The notes below the pieces were generated by a model, which did no database searches, had not been told where the DNA came from, and was given only the letters and a program-made list of their open reading frames with translations. DNA of 64,000 bases. Origin: Deltaproteobacteria bacterium (lineage in GTDB: Bacteria; Desulfobacterota; Desulfomonilia; UBA1062). Shown piece by piece: positions 1-9,950 of the stretch; the first letter of the stretch is position 1, and each line of letters begins with the position of its first letter. Made by a program: the position numbers and the translations under genes. The stretch spans positions 1 to 64,000 of the forward strand of contig JAHDKO010000002.1 in the NCBI GenBank assembly GCA_018436855.1. The letters are read 5' to 3'.

Positions 1-277
1 ATCGTAAATAATACTATATTCAGCATGTATCTCAAGGGGGTGAGGAGTCTTTTGCATACGAATTCAGGGTGGATGGGAGGCTGGCGGGCAGACATGTCAG
101 AGGGGATGAATCCTGTTGATCCATCTCCAGAGGCAGAGAGGATCATGGGTCTGATGTGCAAGACACTCGGTGGTTTCTGAAGGCATGGGTCACGTTTTCA
201 TGCTGAACCTCGGGCTCGCTCCCGGCACGGAAATATCGCAGGCATCTCTCCCTTGACCACAATGTTCAGAGGTATTA
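1..277. other. Intergenic/edge region upstream of tilS
   Basis: No gene is supported here. Frame 1 is open from the window edge to a stop at 178-180 (about 59 codons), but its composition is unlike a recognisable protein end, and no family was recognised. The last 20 bases hold an AGAGG ribosome-binding site for tilS. No convincing promoter was found, so tilS may be transcribed from outside the window. Confidence 0.4.
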
Positions 278-1558
278 ATGAACATCACCATGCTCGATTC
301 CTTCATGAAAACACTCACCGGCCCTTGCGCGGTCAGGGAGGGAGACTCGGTTCTCGCCTGCTGCTCGGGCGGGGTCGATTCCATGGTGCTTCTGGACCTG
401 CTCGTTCACGCCGCAGGACCTATGGGCCTGCGACTGGGGGTCGTGCACGTGGACCACGGAATCAGGGGCGAGTCCTCACATGCGGACGCCCGCTTCGTGG
501 AGGAGCGTTGCCGGGAGCTCGGGATTGCCTGCCATGTCCGCCGGCTCTCTCTCGGCCCGGATACCCCAAACCTGGAGGAAACAGCCAGGCAGAGGCGCTA
601 TGAGGCTGTCCGCGCGTGCATGGCGGATTACGGGTACGGCTTTGCGGCCACGGGCCATACCATGGACGATCAGGCCGAGACCGTGATCTACCGGTTCATC
701 CGGGGGAGCGGGGTGCGGGGCCTGGGAGGGATGGATCTCCGGAACCGGTGGAACCTGATCCGTCCCCTCCTGGAGTTCAGCCGGGAGCAGGTGGAGGCCT
801 ATTCGGCGGAGCAGGGGGTGGCTTTCGTGGAGGATGCCACGAACCGTGATGTGAAGCTCGCCAGAAACCTGATCCGCCACGAGATCATTCCTGCCATGAA
901 GAAGATCAACCCTTTGGTTGCAGGATCGGTCTGCCGTCTGGCCGACATCGCGAGAAACGAGGGAAAGCTGGTCGAGGACCAGGCGGAGGCCCTGCAAAAA
1001 GAGGCGTGCGAGCACGACTGGGGCATCGTGCGGATGTACCGGCTCCGTGATATCGTGGATACGCCCCGTCCCGTGATTCAGCGCATGGTGATCAGGGTGC
1101 TCTCGGACATGCTCGGCGAGCCCAGGGGAATCGATGCATCGCAGGTTGACGGAATCATGGAGGTCATCGGGGGCGATAAGCGCGCGCACACGGTGAAGAG
1201 ACGCATCCGGGCGCAGCGCGACGGGGAGAGTGTCACCTTCTGCCGCGCAGGCCGGGGGCCGTTTTACGAGCTCTCCGTCGATTCGCCCGGGTCCTGGATG
1301 ATCGAGCCCTTGGGGAAGCCGGCCTTTGTACAGGCACATGATTTCGGGTTTCAGGATCTGAAGCTCAGGTCCCTGCTCCCGGGCGACCGGATCGGCGATG
1401 AACGCGCGGTGAGAATACTGGCCGAGAGCTGTGTGGCCAGAGCCCTGCGTCCCTTCTGGCCTGTTCTGGTCTCGGGCGGGAGGGTCGTCTCCCTGCCCGG
1501 GGTGCGCGACGCATGGCCCGAAGTGGGTCTGAGAACGGAATTTCCCAGTCATGGATAG
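278..1558 (+). CDS. tilS: tRNA(Ile)-lysidine synthase TilS
   Basis: Predicted cytoplasmic ATP-dependent ligase that converts C34 of the CAU anticodon of tRNA-Ile2 to lysidine, changing decoding from AUG to AUA. The 426-residue product has the PP-loop SGGVDS at residues 30-35 and the family segments ATGHTMDDQAETVIYRFIRG (about 126-145) and RPLLEFSREQVEAY. The C-terminal third matches the length of the TilS substrate-binding domains. ATG 278 is preceded by AGAGG with good spacing; an internal ATG at 290 is possible. Its last 8 bases overlap mfd, so the two are probably cotranscribed. Confidence 0.93.
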   Translation: MNITMLDSFMKTLTGPCAVREGDSVLACCSGGVDSMVLLDLLVHAAGPMGLRLGVVHVDHGIRGESSHADARFVEERCRELGIACHVRRLSLGPDTPNLEETARQRRYEAVRACMADYGYGFAATGHTMDDQAETVIYRFIRGSGVRGLGGMDLRNRWNLIRPLLEFSREQVEAYSAEQGVAFVEDATNRDVKLARNLIRHEIIPAMKKINPLVAGSVCRLADIARNEGKLVEDQAEALQKEACEHDWGIVRMYRLRDIVDTPRPVIQRMVIRVLSDMLGEPRGIDASQVDGIMEVIGGDKRAHTVKRRIRAQRDGESVTFCRAGRGPFYELSVDSPGSWMIEPLGKPAFVQAHDFGFQDLKLRSLLPGDRIGDERAVRILAESCVARALRPFWPVLVSGGRVVSLPGVRDAWPEVGLRTEFPSHG

Positions 1559-4500
1559 CATTCAGACACAACTTGCACGCGTTCGCTCTGTGGGGGCGCT
1601 GCCCCTTTCCCTGCAGGCACTGGTCATGGCATCGGTCTTTCGTCAGGGACAGAAGAGCGTCTTGTGGATCGTGGAAAATACCGACGAGATGTACCAGGCC
1701 CAGGAGAACCTGGCGGCCTTCCTCGACGAGTCGCTGGTCCATGCCTACCAGAATCTCGACGTACGGCCATACCAGGACGACAGCCCATCCCGCGAGGTGG
1801 CGGCCAGGCGCATCTCCCTGCTTCACCGGATGCTCACCGGCGGCCCGGCGGTCTTCATCGCGCCCTTTGACTCCGTGGTCGTTCCCGTCATGCCTGCTGG
1901 GGATCTGGCCGGCTCGGTGATCCATCTGGCCCCGGAGAAGGACATCGATCGCGACGAGCTGGCAGAGCGCCTGGTGCGCATGGGCTACACCCGCGAGGCC
2001 CTCATCGACGACGTGGGGCAGTTCAGTGTGCGCGGATCGGTGGTGGACGTGTTCTCCCCGGGCATGGAAGATCCCGCGAGGATCGACCTGTTCGGCGATA
2101 CCATCACCTCCATCAAGTCCTTCCGCCTGGCCACCCAGCGCTCGGGCAGGGAACTGAACGATATCACTATCCTTCCAACCAGCGAGGTGCTGCTGGATAC
2201 GGCGCACGTCAAAAACGCCCGCCCATGGCTGCGCAGGATGAAGGGTGAGACCATGGGCGAGCTCATCGCTGACATCGAGCAGGGCATTCTGCCTCCGGGC
2301 ATCGAGTCGTACCTGCCGCTGTTCTATGAAAAACCCGCCACCGTGTTCGATTATCTTCCTGCGGGCACCGTCATTGCAGGCCCTGATGCCCCGACACTGC
2401 AGCACTGGTACGATGAGATATCCGGCAGTTACGCCCATGCCTTTGAGAGGCTGGGAGACAGGCAGGGCGGATATCTGCGGCCCGAGTCCGTCCTGGCGGG
2501 GATTCAGGATGTGACAGCGGCGATCTGCAGTCCGGTAAACCGCATATCCACCTCCCTGGCTGAGGATGGCGAGACCGTACGGTTCGGCACCATCCCGCTC
2601 GTGTCCCCGGCAGGCAGGGCCAGCGACGGGCTTATGGAGGCCGTGGCTTCGCTGAAAGAAGAAGGGATGGATGTGTTCGTGTTCGCGGGCAACGAGATGC
2701 TCATGGAGCGTCTGGCCTATGCGCTCACCAACCGCGAGCTCGCCCCGGCCGAGGCATACGGGCCGTCCCTGTTCTCCCGGAGCGGATGGGGAGGCAAGGT
2801 GTTTCTGGCGCAGGGCTCTCTGTCTTCCGGTTTCGTGCTGCCCGAGGTCGGGATCGCGGTGCTCTCGGCGGACGAGGCGATGGGAGCACGCAAGCGCCGG
2901 AGAAAATCCGCCGCCGGGGGCGCCCCGGTGCTCAACCCCTTCACCCAGCTCAACGTGGGAGACACGGTGGTGCACCAGGAAAACGGGATCGGGATCTTCC
3001 GCGGGATGGTGCGCCTGGAGCTCGACGGGTTCAAAAGCGACTTCGTCCTGTTGGAGTACCTGGGGGGAGACAAGCTCTACGTACCGGTTTACAAGCTCTC
3101 GCTCCTTCAGCGCTACATTGGGGATACCGACGTATTCGTCATCGACCGGCTGGGCGGCACCCGGTGGACCAAGGCCAAGGCCAAGGCGCGCGAGTCGGTC
3201 GCCAAGCTCGCGAACGAGCTCCTGGGCATCTATGCAAAAAGGGAAAGCAGCTCCGGCTTCAGCTACGACGCGTCGCCGGCCGTGGTGGAGGAGTTCGAGG
3301 AGACATTTCCGTTCGAGGAGACCGAGGATCAACTCAAGGCGGTCGAAGATGTGTACTCCGACATGGCCTCCGCCCGGCCCATGGATCGGCTCGTGTGCGG
3401 GGACGTGGGCTACGGCAAGACCGAGGTGGCCTTGAGAGCCGCCTATGTTGCGGTCATGTCCGGCAAACAGGTCGCGGTGCTCGTGCCCACCACGCTCCTT
3501 GCCCGCCAGCACCTGAACACCTTCAAGGAACGTCTCTTCCGCTGGCCCATCCGGGTGGAAGGGATTTCCGGCTTTTCCACCTCATCGCAAAATGCCGAGA
3601 CCATACGAGCCCTGGAAAAGGGAGGAGTCGATATCGTCATCGGCACCCACACCCTGCTGACCGACAAGGTGAAGTTCCGGGACCTGGGCCTGCTCATTGT
3701 GGACGAGGAGCACCGCTTCGGGGTCAAGGACAAAGAAAAGATCAAGGCGAAAAGGGCCGTGGTGGACATCCTCACGCTCACCGCCACCCCCATTCCCAGG
3801 ACGCTGAATATGGCGATCTCCGGAATCAGGGACCTCTCCATCATCGAGACCCCGCCCGTGGACAGAAAGTCTATCGAGACCACGGTGAGCCGGTTCGACG
3901 AAGAGGAGATCCAGCAGGCGATCACGCGCGAGCTCATGCGGGGCGGGCAGGTGTTCTTCGTGCACAACCAGGTCTCGACCATCGAGACCATGGCCCGGCG
4001 CATCGGCGAGATGGTGCCCCTTGCGCGCGTGGGGGTCGCCCACGGGCAGATGTCGCGGCCCCAGCTGGAAAAGATCATGACAAAATTCCTGAACCGCTCG
4101 GTGAACGTGCTGGTGACCTCGGCCATCATCAGCTCGGGCATCGACATCCCCTCGGCCAACACCATCGTGATCAACCGGGCCGACAAGTTCGGCCTGGCCG
4201 ATCTCTACCAGCTCCGCGGCCGGGTGGGCAGGTCGAAGACCAGGGGGGCTGCCCTGCTGCTCACCCCGGCCATGGGCCAGATCACCAAGGACGCCAGGAA
4301 GCGCCTGGCTGCCATCAAGGAGTACGAGTCGCTGGGAGCCGGGTTTCAGATGGCGCTGCGCGACATGGAGATCCGGGGCGTGGGAGATATCCTGGGCAGG
4401 GCCCAATGGGGGCATGTGACCGCCATCGGCTACGAGCTTTTTCAGCAGATGCTCAAGGAGGCCGTAGACAAGCTCCAGGGCAAGGAGACCGTGCAGGAGA

Positions 4501-4916
4501 TCGACCCGGAGATCCACATCCACCTGGACGCCTTCATCCCGGAGGAATACTGTCCGGACCCGCACCTGAGGCTTGGACTGTACAAACGCCTGTTTTCCGC
4601 TGACGTCGAGGAGCTGCCCGATATCTTCAGCGAGATCTCCGATCTCTACGGCGAGCCTCCCGCGGCGGTAAGGGAGCTGATCGCCATCGCCGAGATCAGG
4701 AACCGCATGAAGAAAATGCGCATCAAGAAGCTGGAGAGGCAAAACAATCGTTTGAGGTTATACCTGAGCCGTGATAGCATGATCAATCTGGGGATTCTGA
4801 TCGACATCATCACCGCCAGAGAGGGCAGGCTCTATCCTCAGGGTGTTGCCGAGATTCCCATAGGGGCTGAAAATGTATCGAATGAAATACGTGATATTCT
4901 CTGTCGCGTTGTTTAG
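1551..4916 (+). CDS. mfd: Transcription-repair coupling factor Mfd
   Basis: The DNA translocase that removes RNA polymerase stalled at lesions and recruits UvrA. Length (1121 aa) is normal for Mfd. Order: UvrB-like N-terminal module (about 1-400), CarD-like RNA polymerase interaction domain starting near residue 460 (VVHQENGIGIF), helicase domain with Walker A GDVGYGKT near 616, DEEH box near 716 and TATPIPRTL. The TRG region RGVGDILGRAQWGHV and the C-terminal TRCF domain follow. The start overlaps the tilS stop region by 8 bases. It shares the window with uvrA, its repair partner, about 2 kb downstream in a separate unit. Confidence 0.97.
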   Translation: MDSIQTQLARVRSVGALPLSLQALVMASVFRQGQKSVLWIVENTDEMYQAQENLAAFLDESLVHAYQNLDVRPYQDDSPSREVAARRISLLHRMLTGGPAVFIAPFDSVVVPVMPAGDLAGSVIHLAPEKDIDRDELAERLVRMGYTREALIDDVGQFSVRGSVVDVFSPGMEDPARIDLFGDTITSIKSFRLATQRSGRELNDITILPTSEVLLDTAHVKNARPWLRRMKGETMGELIADIEQGILPPGIESYLPLFYEKPATVFDYLPAGTVIAGPDAPTLQHWYDEISGSYAHAFERLGDRQGGYLRPESVLAGIQDVTAAICSPVNRISTSLAEDGETVRFGTIPLVSPAGRASDGLMEAVASLKEEGMDVFVFAGNEMLMERLAYALTNRELAPAEAYGPSLFSRSGWGGKVFLAQGSLSSGFVLPEVGIAVLSADEAMGARKRRRKSAAGGAPVLNPFTQLNVGDTVVHQENGIGIFRGMVRLELDGFKSDFVLLEYLGGDKLYVPVYKLSLLQRYIGDTDVFVIDRLGGTRWTKAKAKARESVAKLANELLGIYAKRESSSGFSYDASPAVVEEFEETFPFEETEDQLKAVEDVYSDMASARPMDRLVCGDVGYGKTEVALRAAYVAVMSGKQVAVLVPTTLLARQHLNTFKERLFRWPIRVEGISGFSTSSQNAETIRALEKGGVDIVIGTHTLLTDKVKFRDLGLLIVDEEHRFGVKDKEKIKAKRAVVDILTLTATPIPRTLNMAISGIRDLSIIETPPVDRKSIETTVSRFDEEEIQQAITRELMRGGQVFFVHNQVSTIETMARRIGEMVPLARVGVAHGQMSRPQLEKIMTKFLNRSVNVLVTSAIISSGIDIPSANTIVINRADKFGLADLYQLRGRVGRSKTRGAALLLTPAMGQITKDARKRLAAIKEYESLGAGFQMALRDMEIRGVGDILGRAQWGHVTAIGYELFQQMLKEAVDKLQGKETVQEIDPEIHIHLDAFIPEEYCPDPHLRLGLYKRLFSADVEELPDIFSEISDLYGEPPAAVRELIAIAEIRNRMKKMRIKKLERQNNRLRLYLSRDSMINLGILIDIITAREGRLYPQGVAEIPIGAENVSNEIRDILCRVV

Positions 4917-5814
4917 CATCGTGCTCGGCGCGTGCAGTGACCGGAAGAACGCGTGCCTCATCCGGGTCGGAGACGTGTGCATCAGCAGGCAGAGCTTCCA
5001 GGAGCGCATGGCCCGCTTTGCGGAAGAGTCCATGATCGCATCGGAAGACCAGCTCGAGGCCCTTAAGTCCGTGTTCGTGAACAACATTATCGAAGAGGAG
5101 CTCGTGCTCCAGCACGCACGGAAGGGGTTTGTCACGGTGAGCGACGAGGAGGTCGATATCGCCATGAAAGGGCTGCTCGAGGGCATCGAGCGGGAAGATC
5201 TTGACCGGCTTCTCACCGAGGAGTCCAGAAACATCGACGACATGCGCGAGTTTGTCCGGAAGAGGTCGCTCATCAAGCGCACCATCGAACGGGAGGTGCA
5301 CAAGGGTATCGTGGTCACCGCGGAACAGATCCGGCAGTACTACGAGGCCCATACCGACGAGTTCGTGCTGGAGCCCACGGTGGAGCTCTATCACGTGTTT
5401 ATGAAGAACAGCTATCAGGCAAAAGAGGCGCTCAAAAGGCTCCGCTCGGGCATCGCCCTCGAGGCGGTGGCCAGGGAGTTCGGCGAAACAGAAGGCGTGG
5501 ATGAAGGTTCCGGGTTCATGGGTGTCTTCGCGCAGGGGGACCTGCCCAAGGATGTGGAAGAAGTGGTGTTCTCGATCCCGTCGAGGCGGTACTCGAACAT
5601 CATCAAGACCCAGCGCGGCTACCACATCTTCTATGTGGCGAACAGAACCGAAGGGGGAACGCTCTCCCTGATCGAGGCTTCCGACCAGATCCGGGAAAAA
5701 CTGGTGGAAGAATCTTTTGAAAAGAAGTATGCAACCTGGATCGAGGATCTGAAGAAAGAATATCGGGTAGAGGTAAACTGGAGTGGGATTAATGAGGTTT
5801 CAATCAGCGGTTAG
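4873..5814 (+). CDS. Lipoprotein parvulin-type peptidyl-prolyl isomerase
   Basis: A periplasmic foldase, probably anchored in a membrane. The N terminus is a lipoprotein signal with lipobox LGAC (Cys21). A SurA-like helical N-terminal region follows and then one PpiC/rotamase domain at about 170-265 (VELYHVFMKN ... GSGFMGVFAQGDLP ... RGYHIFYV). Length is 313 aa. The start overlaps the mfd end by 44 bases; AGGGGC five bases upstream supports ATG 4873, with ATG 4882 as an alternative. The next gene encodes a second parvulin, suggesting a paired outer-membrane-protein folding system. The family is clear; the substrate is not known. Confidence 0.85.
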   Translation: MYRMKYVIFSVALFSIVLGACSDRKNACLIRVGDVCISRQSFQERMARFAEESMIASEDQLEALKSVFVNNIIEEELVLQHARKGFVTVSDEEVDIAMKGLLEGIEREDLDRLLTEESRNIDDMREFVRKRSLIKRTIEREVHKGIVVTAEQIRQYYEAHTDEFVLEPTVELYHVFMKNSYQAKEALKRLRSGIALEAVAREFGETEGVDEGSGFMGVFAQGDLPKDVEEVVFSIPSRRYSNIIKTQRGYHIFYVANRTEGGTLSLIEASDQIREKLVEESFEKKYATWIEDLKKEYRVEVNWSGINEVSISG

Positions 5815-6631
5815 CGTGCTGTTTTGTCTGGTCCTGGTGACGATCGCCGGAGGCCGGGCACGGGCTGAAATGATCGACGGGATCGTGGCGGTGGTGGATG
5901 ACACGATCATCATGGTTTCCGACCTTCAGGAGCGGATGGAAGCGCTCGGCGCGCCTGAGGACGACAAGAATGTCGAGCGCCAGGTCCTGGAGCTCATGGT
6001 CGAGGATATCGTGGTCAAGAAGATCTACGACTCGCTCGGTCTTCCTCCGGTGGGAGACGACGAGGCGGAAGACTTCGCCAAAAAGTCCGGTATGAGCCGC
6101 CGGGATGCCGAGAGCTATATCCGCAAGGCCGCGCTCATGGACATGATGGTGCGCTCGCGGGTCGTGGTGACCGAGAACATGGTCAAGAACTATTACGAAA
6201 CCCAGGAGCAGTATCGCGGCAAGGAATCGGTGCACCTCAACCAGATCCTCATCAGGGGGGACGACGCGAAAGCGGCCAGGGCGCGTGCCGAGCTGGACGC
6301 CGGCCTGCCTTTCGCCGAGGCGGCCGAGCAGTATTCCGATGTTATGGCTTCAGGGGGCGCCGATATCGGGTGGGTCGCCGTAGCCGACCTCTCCGAAGAG
6401 GTGTCGGGGGCACTGAGCACCGCGAAGCCTGGAGACATCGTAGGGCCTCTTTCTATGAACGGCTACCAGGCTCTCTACCAGCTCCTCGAACGGGGCGTGT
6501 ACAGAGAGAAGCCTCTGAGCGAGGTGAGGGACGAAATCACGGCAACACTGCAGAAGAAGTATCAGCTCGAGGCGTTCAATCACTGGCTCAAAAAAATGAT
6601 GTCGGAGTATTTCATCGGGATCTATCTCTAG
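5792..6631 (+). CDS. SurA-like periplasmic peptidyl-prolyl isomerase
   Basis: Sec signal peptide of about 26 residues ending ARA before EMIDGIVAVVDDTIIMVSDL, the typical SurA N-terminal chaperone start. One PpiC domain spans about 150-245 (HLNQILIRGDD ... GGADIGWVAVADL). E. coli SurA has two PpiC domains; this 279-residue protein has one. ATG 5792 has GGAG about 9 bases upstream; an in-frame GTG at 5783 is less likely. The gene overlaps the preceding lipoprotein foldase by 23 bases, so the two are translationally linked. It likely escorts outer-membrane proteins through the periplasm. Confidence 0.84.
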   Translation: MRFQSAVSVLFCLVLVTIAGGRARAEMIDGIVAVVDDTIIMVSDLQERMEALGAPEDDKNVERQVLELMVEDIVVKKIYDSLGLPPVGDDEAEDFAKKSGMSRRDAESYIRKAALMDMMVRSRVVVTENMVKNYYETQEQYRGKESVHLNQILIRGDDAKAARARAELDAGLPFAEAAEQYSDVMASGGADIGWVAVADLSEEVSGALSTAKPGDIVGPLSMNGYQALYQLLERGVYREKPLSEVRDEITATLQKKYQLEAFNHWLKKMMSEYFIGIYL

Positions 6632-6933
6632 GGCGGACAGCTTAAGAAAAACATGCCCGGATGACAGGGTGAATCCCTTCTGACGAGGATTCATCATAAA
6701 AAATAAATCGGAAAATATCGCAGAAGAAACGTTGAGTGAACAGGCACCAGACAGCAGGAGAAAGATACACGGTCCTTAACAGACCATTGCATGGAAGCAC
6801 CGGATACGGCCCTTTACGCGCACATTCGTCGCGAGAGCACGGCACACGGATTTGAACTCGATATGGGATTCCACCTTCCCGCCATGATCCGGCTTTTGGC
6901 ATTCTTTGGCCTGCTTCTGCAGATAAGGAAAAC
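6632..6933. other. Intergenic region between foldase operon and uvrA
   Basis: About 300 bases with no supported gene. A 7-bp inverted repeat (TGAATCC at 6670-6676, GGATTCA at 6687-6693) is followed by an AT-rich stretch and may end the tilS-mfd-foldase transcript, but it lacks a proper U tract. AAGGA just before 6934 serves uvrA. No convincing LexA box was seen. Confidence 0.35.
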
Positions 6934-9714
6934 ATGAAGGACTACATCGAGATAAAAGGAGCATCCGAGCACAATCTCAAAGGGATCGACGTGAAGATCC
7001 CCAGGAACAGGTTCGTGGTGGTCACCGGGGTGTCGGGCTCAGGCAAGTCGTCGCTCGCATTTGACACGCTCTATGCCGAGGGGCAGAGAAGGTACGTGGA
7101 ATCGCTGAGCGCCTATGCCCGGCAGTTTCTCGAGCAGATGCCCAAGCCGCAGGTCGAGTCCATCGAGGGGCTCTCTCCGGCAATCGCGATCGAGCAGAAG
7201 ACTACCTCGAACAACCCCCGGTCCACCGTGGGAACGGTCACCGAGATCTACGACTATCTCCGCGTGCTCTTTGCGCGCGTCGGTACACCCTATTGCTGGG
7301 TGTGCGGCCGGGTGATCGAGTCCATGACCATCCAGCAGATGGCCCAGGCGGTCCTCGGCCTGGAGCCCGGTTCGAAAGTCATCATCTACGCCCCGGTGAT
7401 CACCGGCCGCAAGGGCGAGTACACCAAGCTCTTCGAGGGCCTGGCAAAGGACGGGTTCGTGCGGGTTCGCATCGACGGCGAGGTGTACGACATCGAGGAG
7501 ATCCCCAAACTCGACAAGAAAAAGAAGCACTCGATCGACGTGGTGGTGGACCGGCTCGTGATCAAGGAAGGTGTGTCGCAGCGGCTCGTGGACTCCATCG
7601 AGATCGCGTGCAGGCTCTCCGGGGGCATCCTCAAGATCGGCGACGACAAGGGCGGGGACACCGTGTACTCCGAGCACTACGGGTGCCCGGTGTGCAATGT
7701 TTCGTACCCGGAGATCTCGCCCCGGATGTTCTCGTTCAACAATCCCCACGGCGCGTGCAGCCACTGCACGGGCCTGGGGGTGCTCCTGGAGGTCGACCCG
7801 GACCTGGTGGTGCCCAACCCCGAGCTCTCGCTCATGCAGGGAGCGGTCCTGCCCTGGGGCTCGACCCCGGGGAGGTTCGCCACACGGCTCATCAGGCATC
7901 TGGCCAGGGCGCTCGGCTTCGACCCGAACACGCCCTTCAAGGACCTCGACGAGGAGGTTCGGCACGCCATCCTCTACGGGGACAATGTCCGGGGGCCCTA
8001 CGGCTATCCCTACGAGGGCGTGATCCCGAACCTGCACAGGAAGCTCGCCGAGACCGAGAACGGAGAGATCAGGAACGATATCTCGCGTTTTCTCAGCAAC
8101 AAATCCTGCCCCGAGTGCGGAGGCGCCCGCCTCAAGAAGGAGATGCTCCACGTGCGTGTAGCCGGCAAAAACATCCAGGAGCTCACGGAGACGAGCGTGG
8201 ACTGCCTGCTGGAGTTCTTCAACAACCTGCGCTTAAGCCCCAAGAACGAGGAGATCGCGGGCAGGCTCATCAAGGAGATCAGAGACCGCCTCGGATTCCT
8301 CTCCTCGGTGGGCATCGGATACCTCGCGCTCTCCCGCACGGCCGGCACACTCTCCTCGGGCGAGTCGCAGCGGATCAGGCTGGCGACCCAGATCGGGTCG
8401 GCGCTCATGGGGGTCATGTATATCCTCGACGAGCCCACCATCGGCCTGCACCAGCGGGACAACGACCGCCTCATCAACACCCTGCTCCACCTGAGGGACC
8501 TGGGCAACACGCTCATTGTGGTGGAGCACGACGAAGACACGATCCGCGCGTCCGATTACGTGATCGACATGGGCCCGGGCGCGGGCGAGAAGGGGGGAGA
8601 GATCATTTTCCAGGGCACGCCCGGCGAGCTCCTGGTCTCCGATACCTCGCTCACCGGCCGCTATCTCTCGGGCAAGCTCACGGTCCACGACTCGCAGAAG
8701 CGAAAGAGTCCTGGCAGGGGGATCCTCGCTGTCAGGGGCGCCCGGGCCAACAACCTGAAAAACGTGGACGTCGAGATACCCATCGGGCTCTTCACCTGCG
8801 TGACCGGCGTGTCCGGATCGGGCAAGTCGAGCCTCGTCATCGACACCCTCTATCCCTACCTGACCAGGGCCCTGACAGGCTCGCGGAACCTGCCGAACCA
8901 TGTGGAGGCCGTCGAGGGCGTCGAGCTCATCGACCGGGTCATCAACGTGGACCAGAGCCCCATCGGCCGGACCCCGCGGTCGAATCCGGCCACCTATACC
9001 GGGGTGTTCACCCTGATCCGGGAGCTCTTCACCCTGCTCCCGGATGCCAAGGTGCGGGGCTACAAGCCGGGGAGGTTCAGCTTCAACGTCAAGGGCGGCA
9101 GGTGCGAGGCATGCCAGGGCGACGGCCTGATCAAGATCGCCATGCACTTTCTGCCCGATGTGTACGTGGTGTGCGACCAGTGCCAGGGCAGGCGCTTCAA
9201 CGACGAGACCCTGGAGATCAGGTACAAGGGTCACTCCATCGCCGATGTGCTGGGTATGAGCGTGCGGCAGGCGTACGACCTGTTCGAGGCCGTGCCCTCC
9301 ATCCGAAAGAAGCTCCAGACACTCATCGACGTGGGCATGGACTACATCAGGCTCGGTCAGAGCGCCACCACGCTCTCCGGGGGCGAGGCGCAGCGCACCA
9401 AGCTCGCCCGGGAGCTCTCCAAGCGCTCCACCGGAAGGACCCTCTACATCCTGGACGAGCCCACCACCGGGCTGCACTTCGACGACATCAGCAAGCTGCT
9501 CAAGGTGCTGCACCATCTGGTGGACCAGGGCAACACGGTCCTGGTCATCGAGCACAACATGGATATCATCAAGTCATCCGATCATCTCATCGACCTGGGG
9601 CCCGAGGGCGGGTACGAGGGCGGACGGATCGTGATCACCGGCACCCCTGAAGAGGTTGCCCGGTGCGAGGCATCCCATACCGGAAGGTTTCTCAGGAGGC
9701 ACCTGGAGTCGTGA
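6934..9714 (+). CDS. uvrA: Excinuclease ABC subunit A
   Basis: The damage-sensing ATPase of nucleotide excision repair, working as a dimer with UvrB. Length is 926 aa. Both ABC halves are complete: Walker A GVSGSGKSS near residues 32 and 625, signature sequences LSSGESQRIRLA near 473 and LSGGEAQRTKLA near 814, and Walker B ILDEPT twice. Cysteine pairs for zinc binding are at about 250-280 (CPVCN ... CSHC) and 724-751 (CEAC ... CDQC). AAGGA precedes ATG 6934. It stands alone; mfd, which feeds lesions to it, lies in the upstream unit. Confidence 0.98.
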   Translation: MKDYIEIKGASEHNLKGIDVKIPRNRFVVVTGVSGSGKSSLAFDTLYAEGQRRYVESLSAYARQFLEQMPKPQVESIEGLSPAIAIEQKTTSNNPRSTVGTVTEIYDYLRVLFARVGTPYCWVCGRVIESMTIQQMAQAVLGLEPGSKVIIYAPVITGRKGEYTKLFEGLAKDGFVRVRIDGEVYDIEEIPKLDKKKKHSIDVVVDRLVIKEGVSQRLVDSIEIACRLSGGILKIGDDKGGDTVYSEHYGCPVCNVSYPEISPRMFSFNNPHGACSHCTGLGVLLEVDPDLVVPNPELSLMQGAVLPWGSTPGRFATRLIRHLARALGFDPNTPFKDLDEEVRHAILYGDNVRGPYGYPYEGVIPNLHRKLAETENGEIRNDISRFLSNKSCPECGGARLKKEMLHVRVAGKNIQELTETSVDCLLEFFNNLRLSPKNEEIAGRLIKEIRDRLGFLSSVGIGYLALSRTAGTLSSGESQRIRLATQIGSALMGVMYILDEPTIGLHQRDNDRLINTLLHLRDLGNTLIVVEHDEDTIRASDYVIDMGPGAGEKGGEIIFQGTPGELLVSDTSLTGRYLSGKLTVHDSQKRKSPGRGILAVRGARANNLKNVDVEIPIGLFTCVTGVSGSGKSSLVIDTLYPYLTRALTGSRNLPNHVEAVEGVELIDRVINVDQSPIGRTPRSNPATYTGVFTLIRELFTLLPDAKVRGYKPGRFSFNVKGGRCEACQGDGLIKIAMHFLPDVYVVCDQCQGRRFNDETLEIRYKGHSIADVLGMSVRQAYDLFEAVPSIRKKLQTLIDVGMDYIRLGQSATTLSGGEAQRTKLARELSKRSTGRTLYILDEPTTGLHFDDISKLLKVLHHLVDQGNTVLVIEHNMDIIKSSDHLIDLGPEGGYEGGRIVITGTPEEVARCEASHTGRFLRRHLES

Positions 9715-9950
9715 TCTCCCGGCGCCGGCCTTTGAAATAGCGTTCTCACCGGAAAAGGGCCGATGGACGGCGGATTCCCCGGCCTCATGCCCCCGGGCCG
9801 GCAAGGGTGAACCGGCAGACCCCGCAGTCCTGGCGCAATCTCCGATTTCTTTTGTCCAAAACATATCGTTCTCAAGATATCTTTCATGTTTCCCGATAGC
9901 TGGTAAGAGTAATTGTTATTATCATTCAATGTGGAGAGAAGGAGGTTGAT
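9715..9950. other. Intergenic region upstream of first binding protein gene
   Basis: No gene supported. The sequence TCCCGATAGCT at 9891-9901 is repeated about 66 bases upstream of the paralogous gene at 11231 (11165-11175), so it may be part of a shared promoter or leader. A strong AGGAGG site lies just upstream of ATG 9951. Confidence 0.35.

Noticed and set aside
1-180. Open frame from the window edge to 180
   Set aside because: About 59 codons with no recognisable protein pattern and no way to see its upstream part; not called as a gene end.
1365-3512. Long minus-strand open frame of 715 codons
   Set aside because: It lies wholly opposite mfd and tilS and its composition (rich in His, Arg, Gly, Leu) is that of a shadow of GC-rich coding DNA. 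No family was recognised.
8233-9555. Minus-strand open frame of 440 codons
   Set aside because: Shadow of uvrA, with the same His/Val/Asp-rich composition. The same applies to the long frames opposite ppdK (44387-46108) and nrdD (26518-27981).
9656-9949. Plus-strand frame of 97 codons after uvrA
   Set aside because: Starts inside uvrA and has no ribosome-binding site or family pattern; the region is intergenic.
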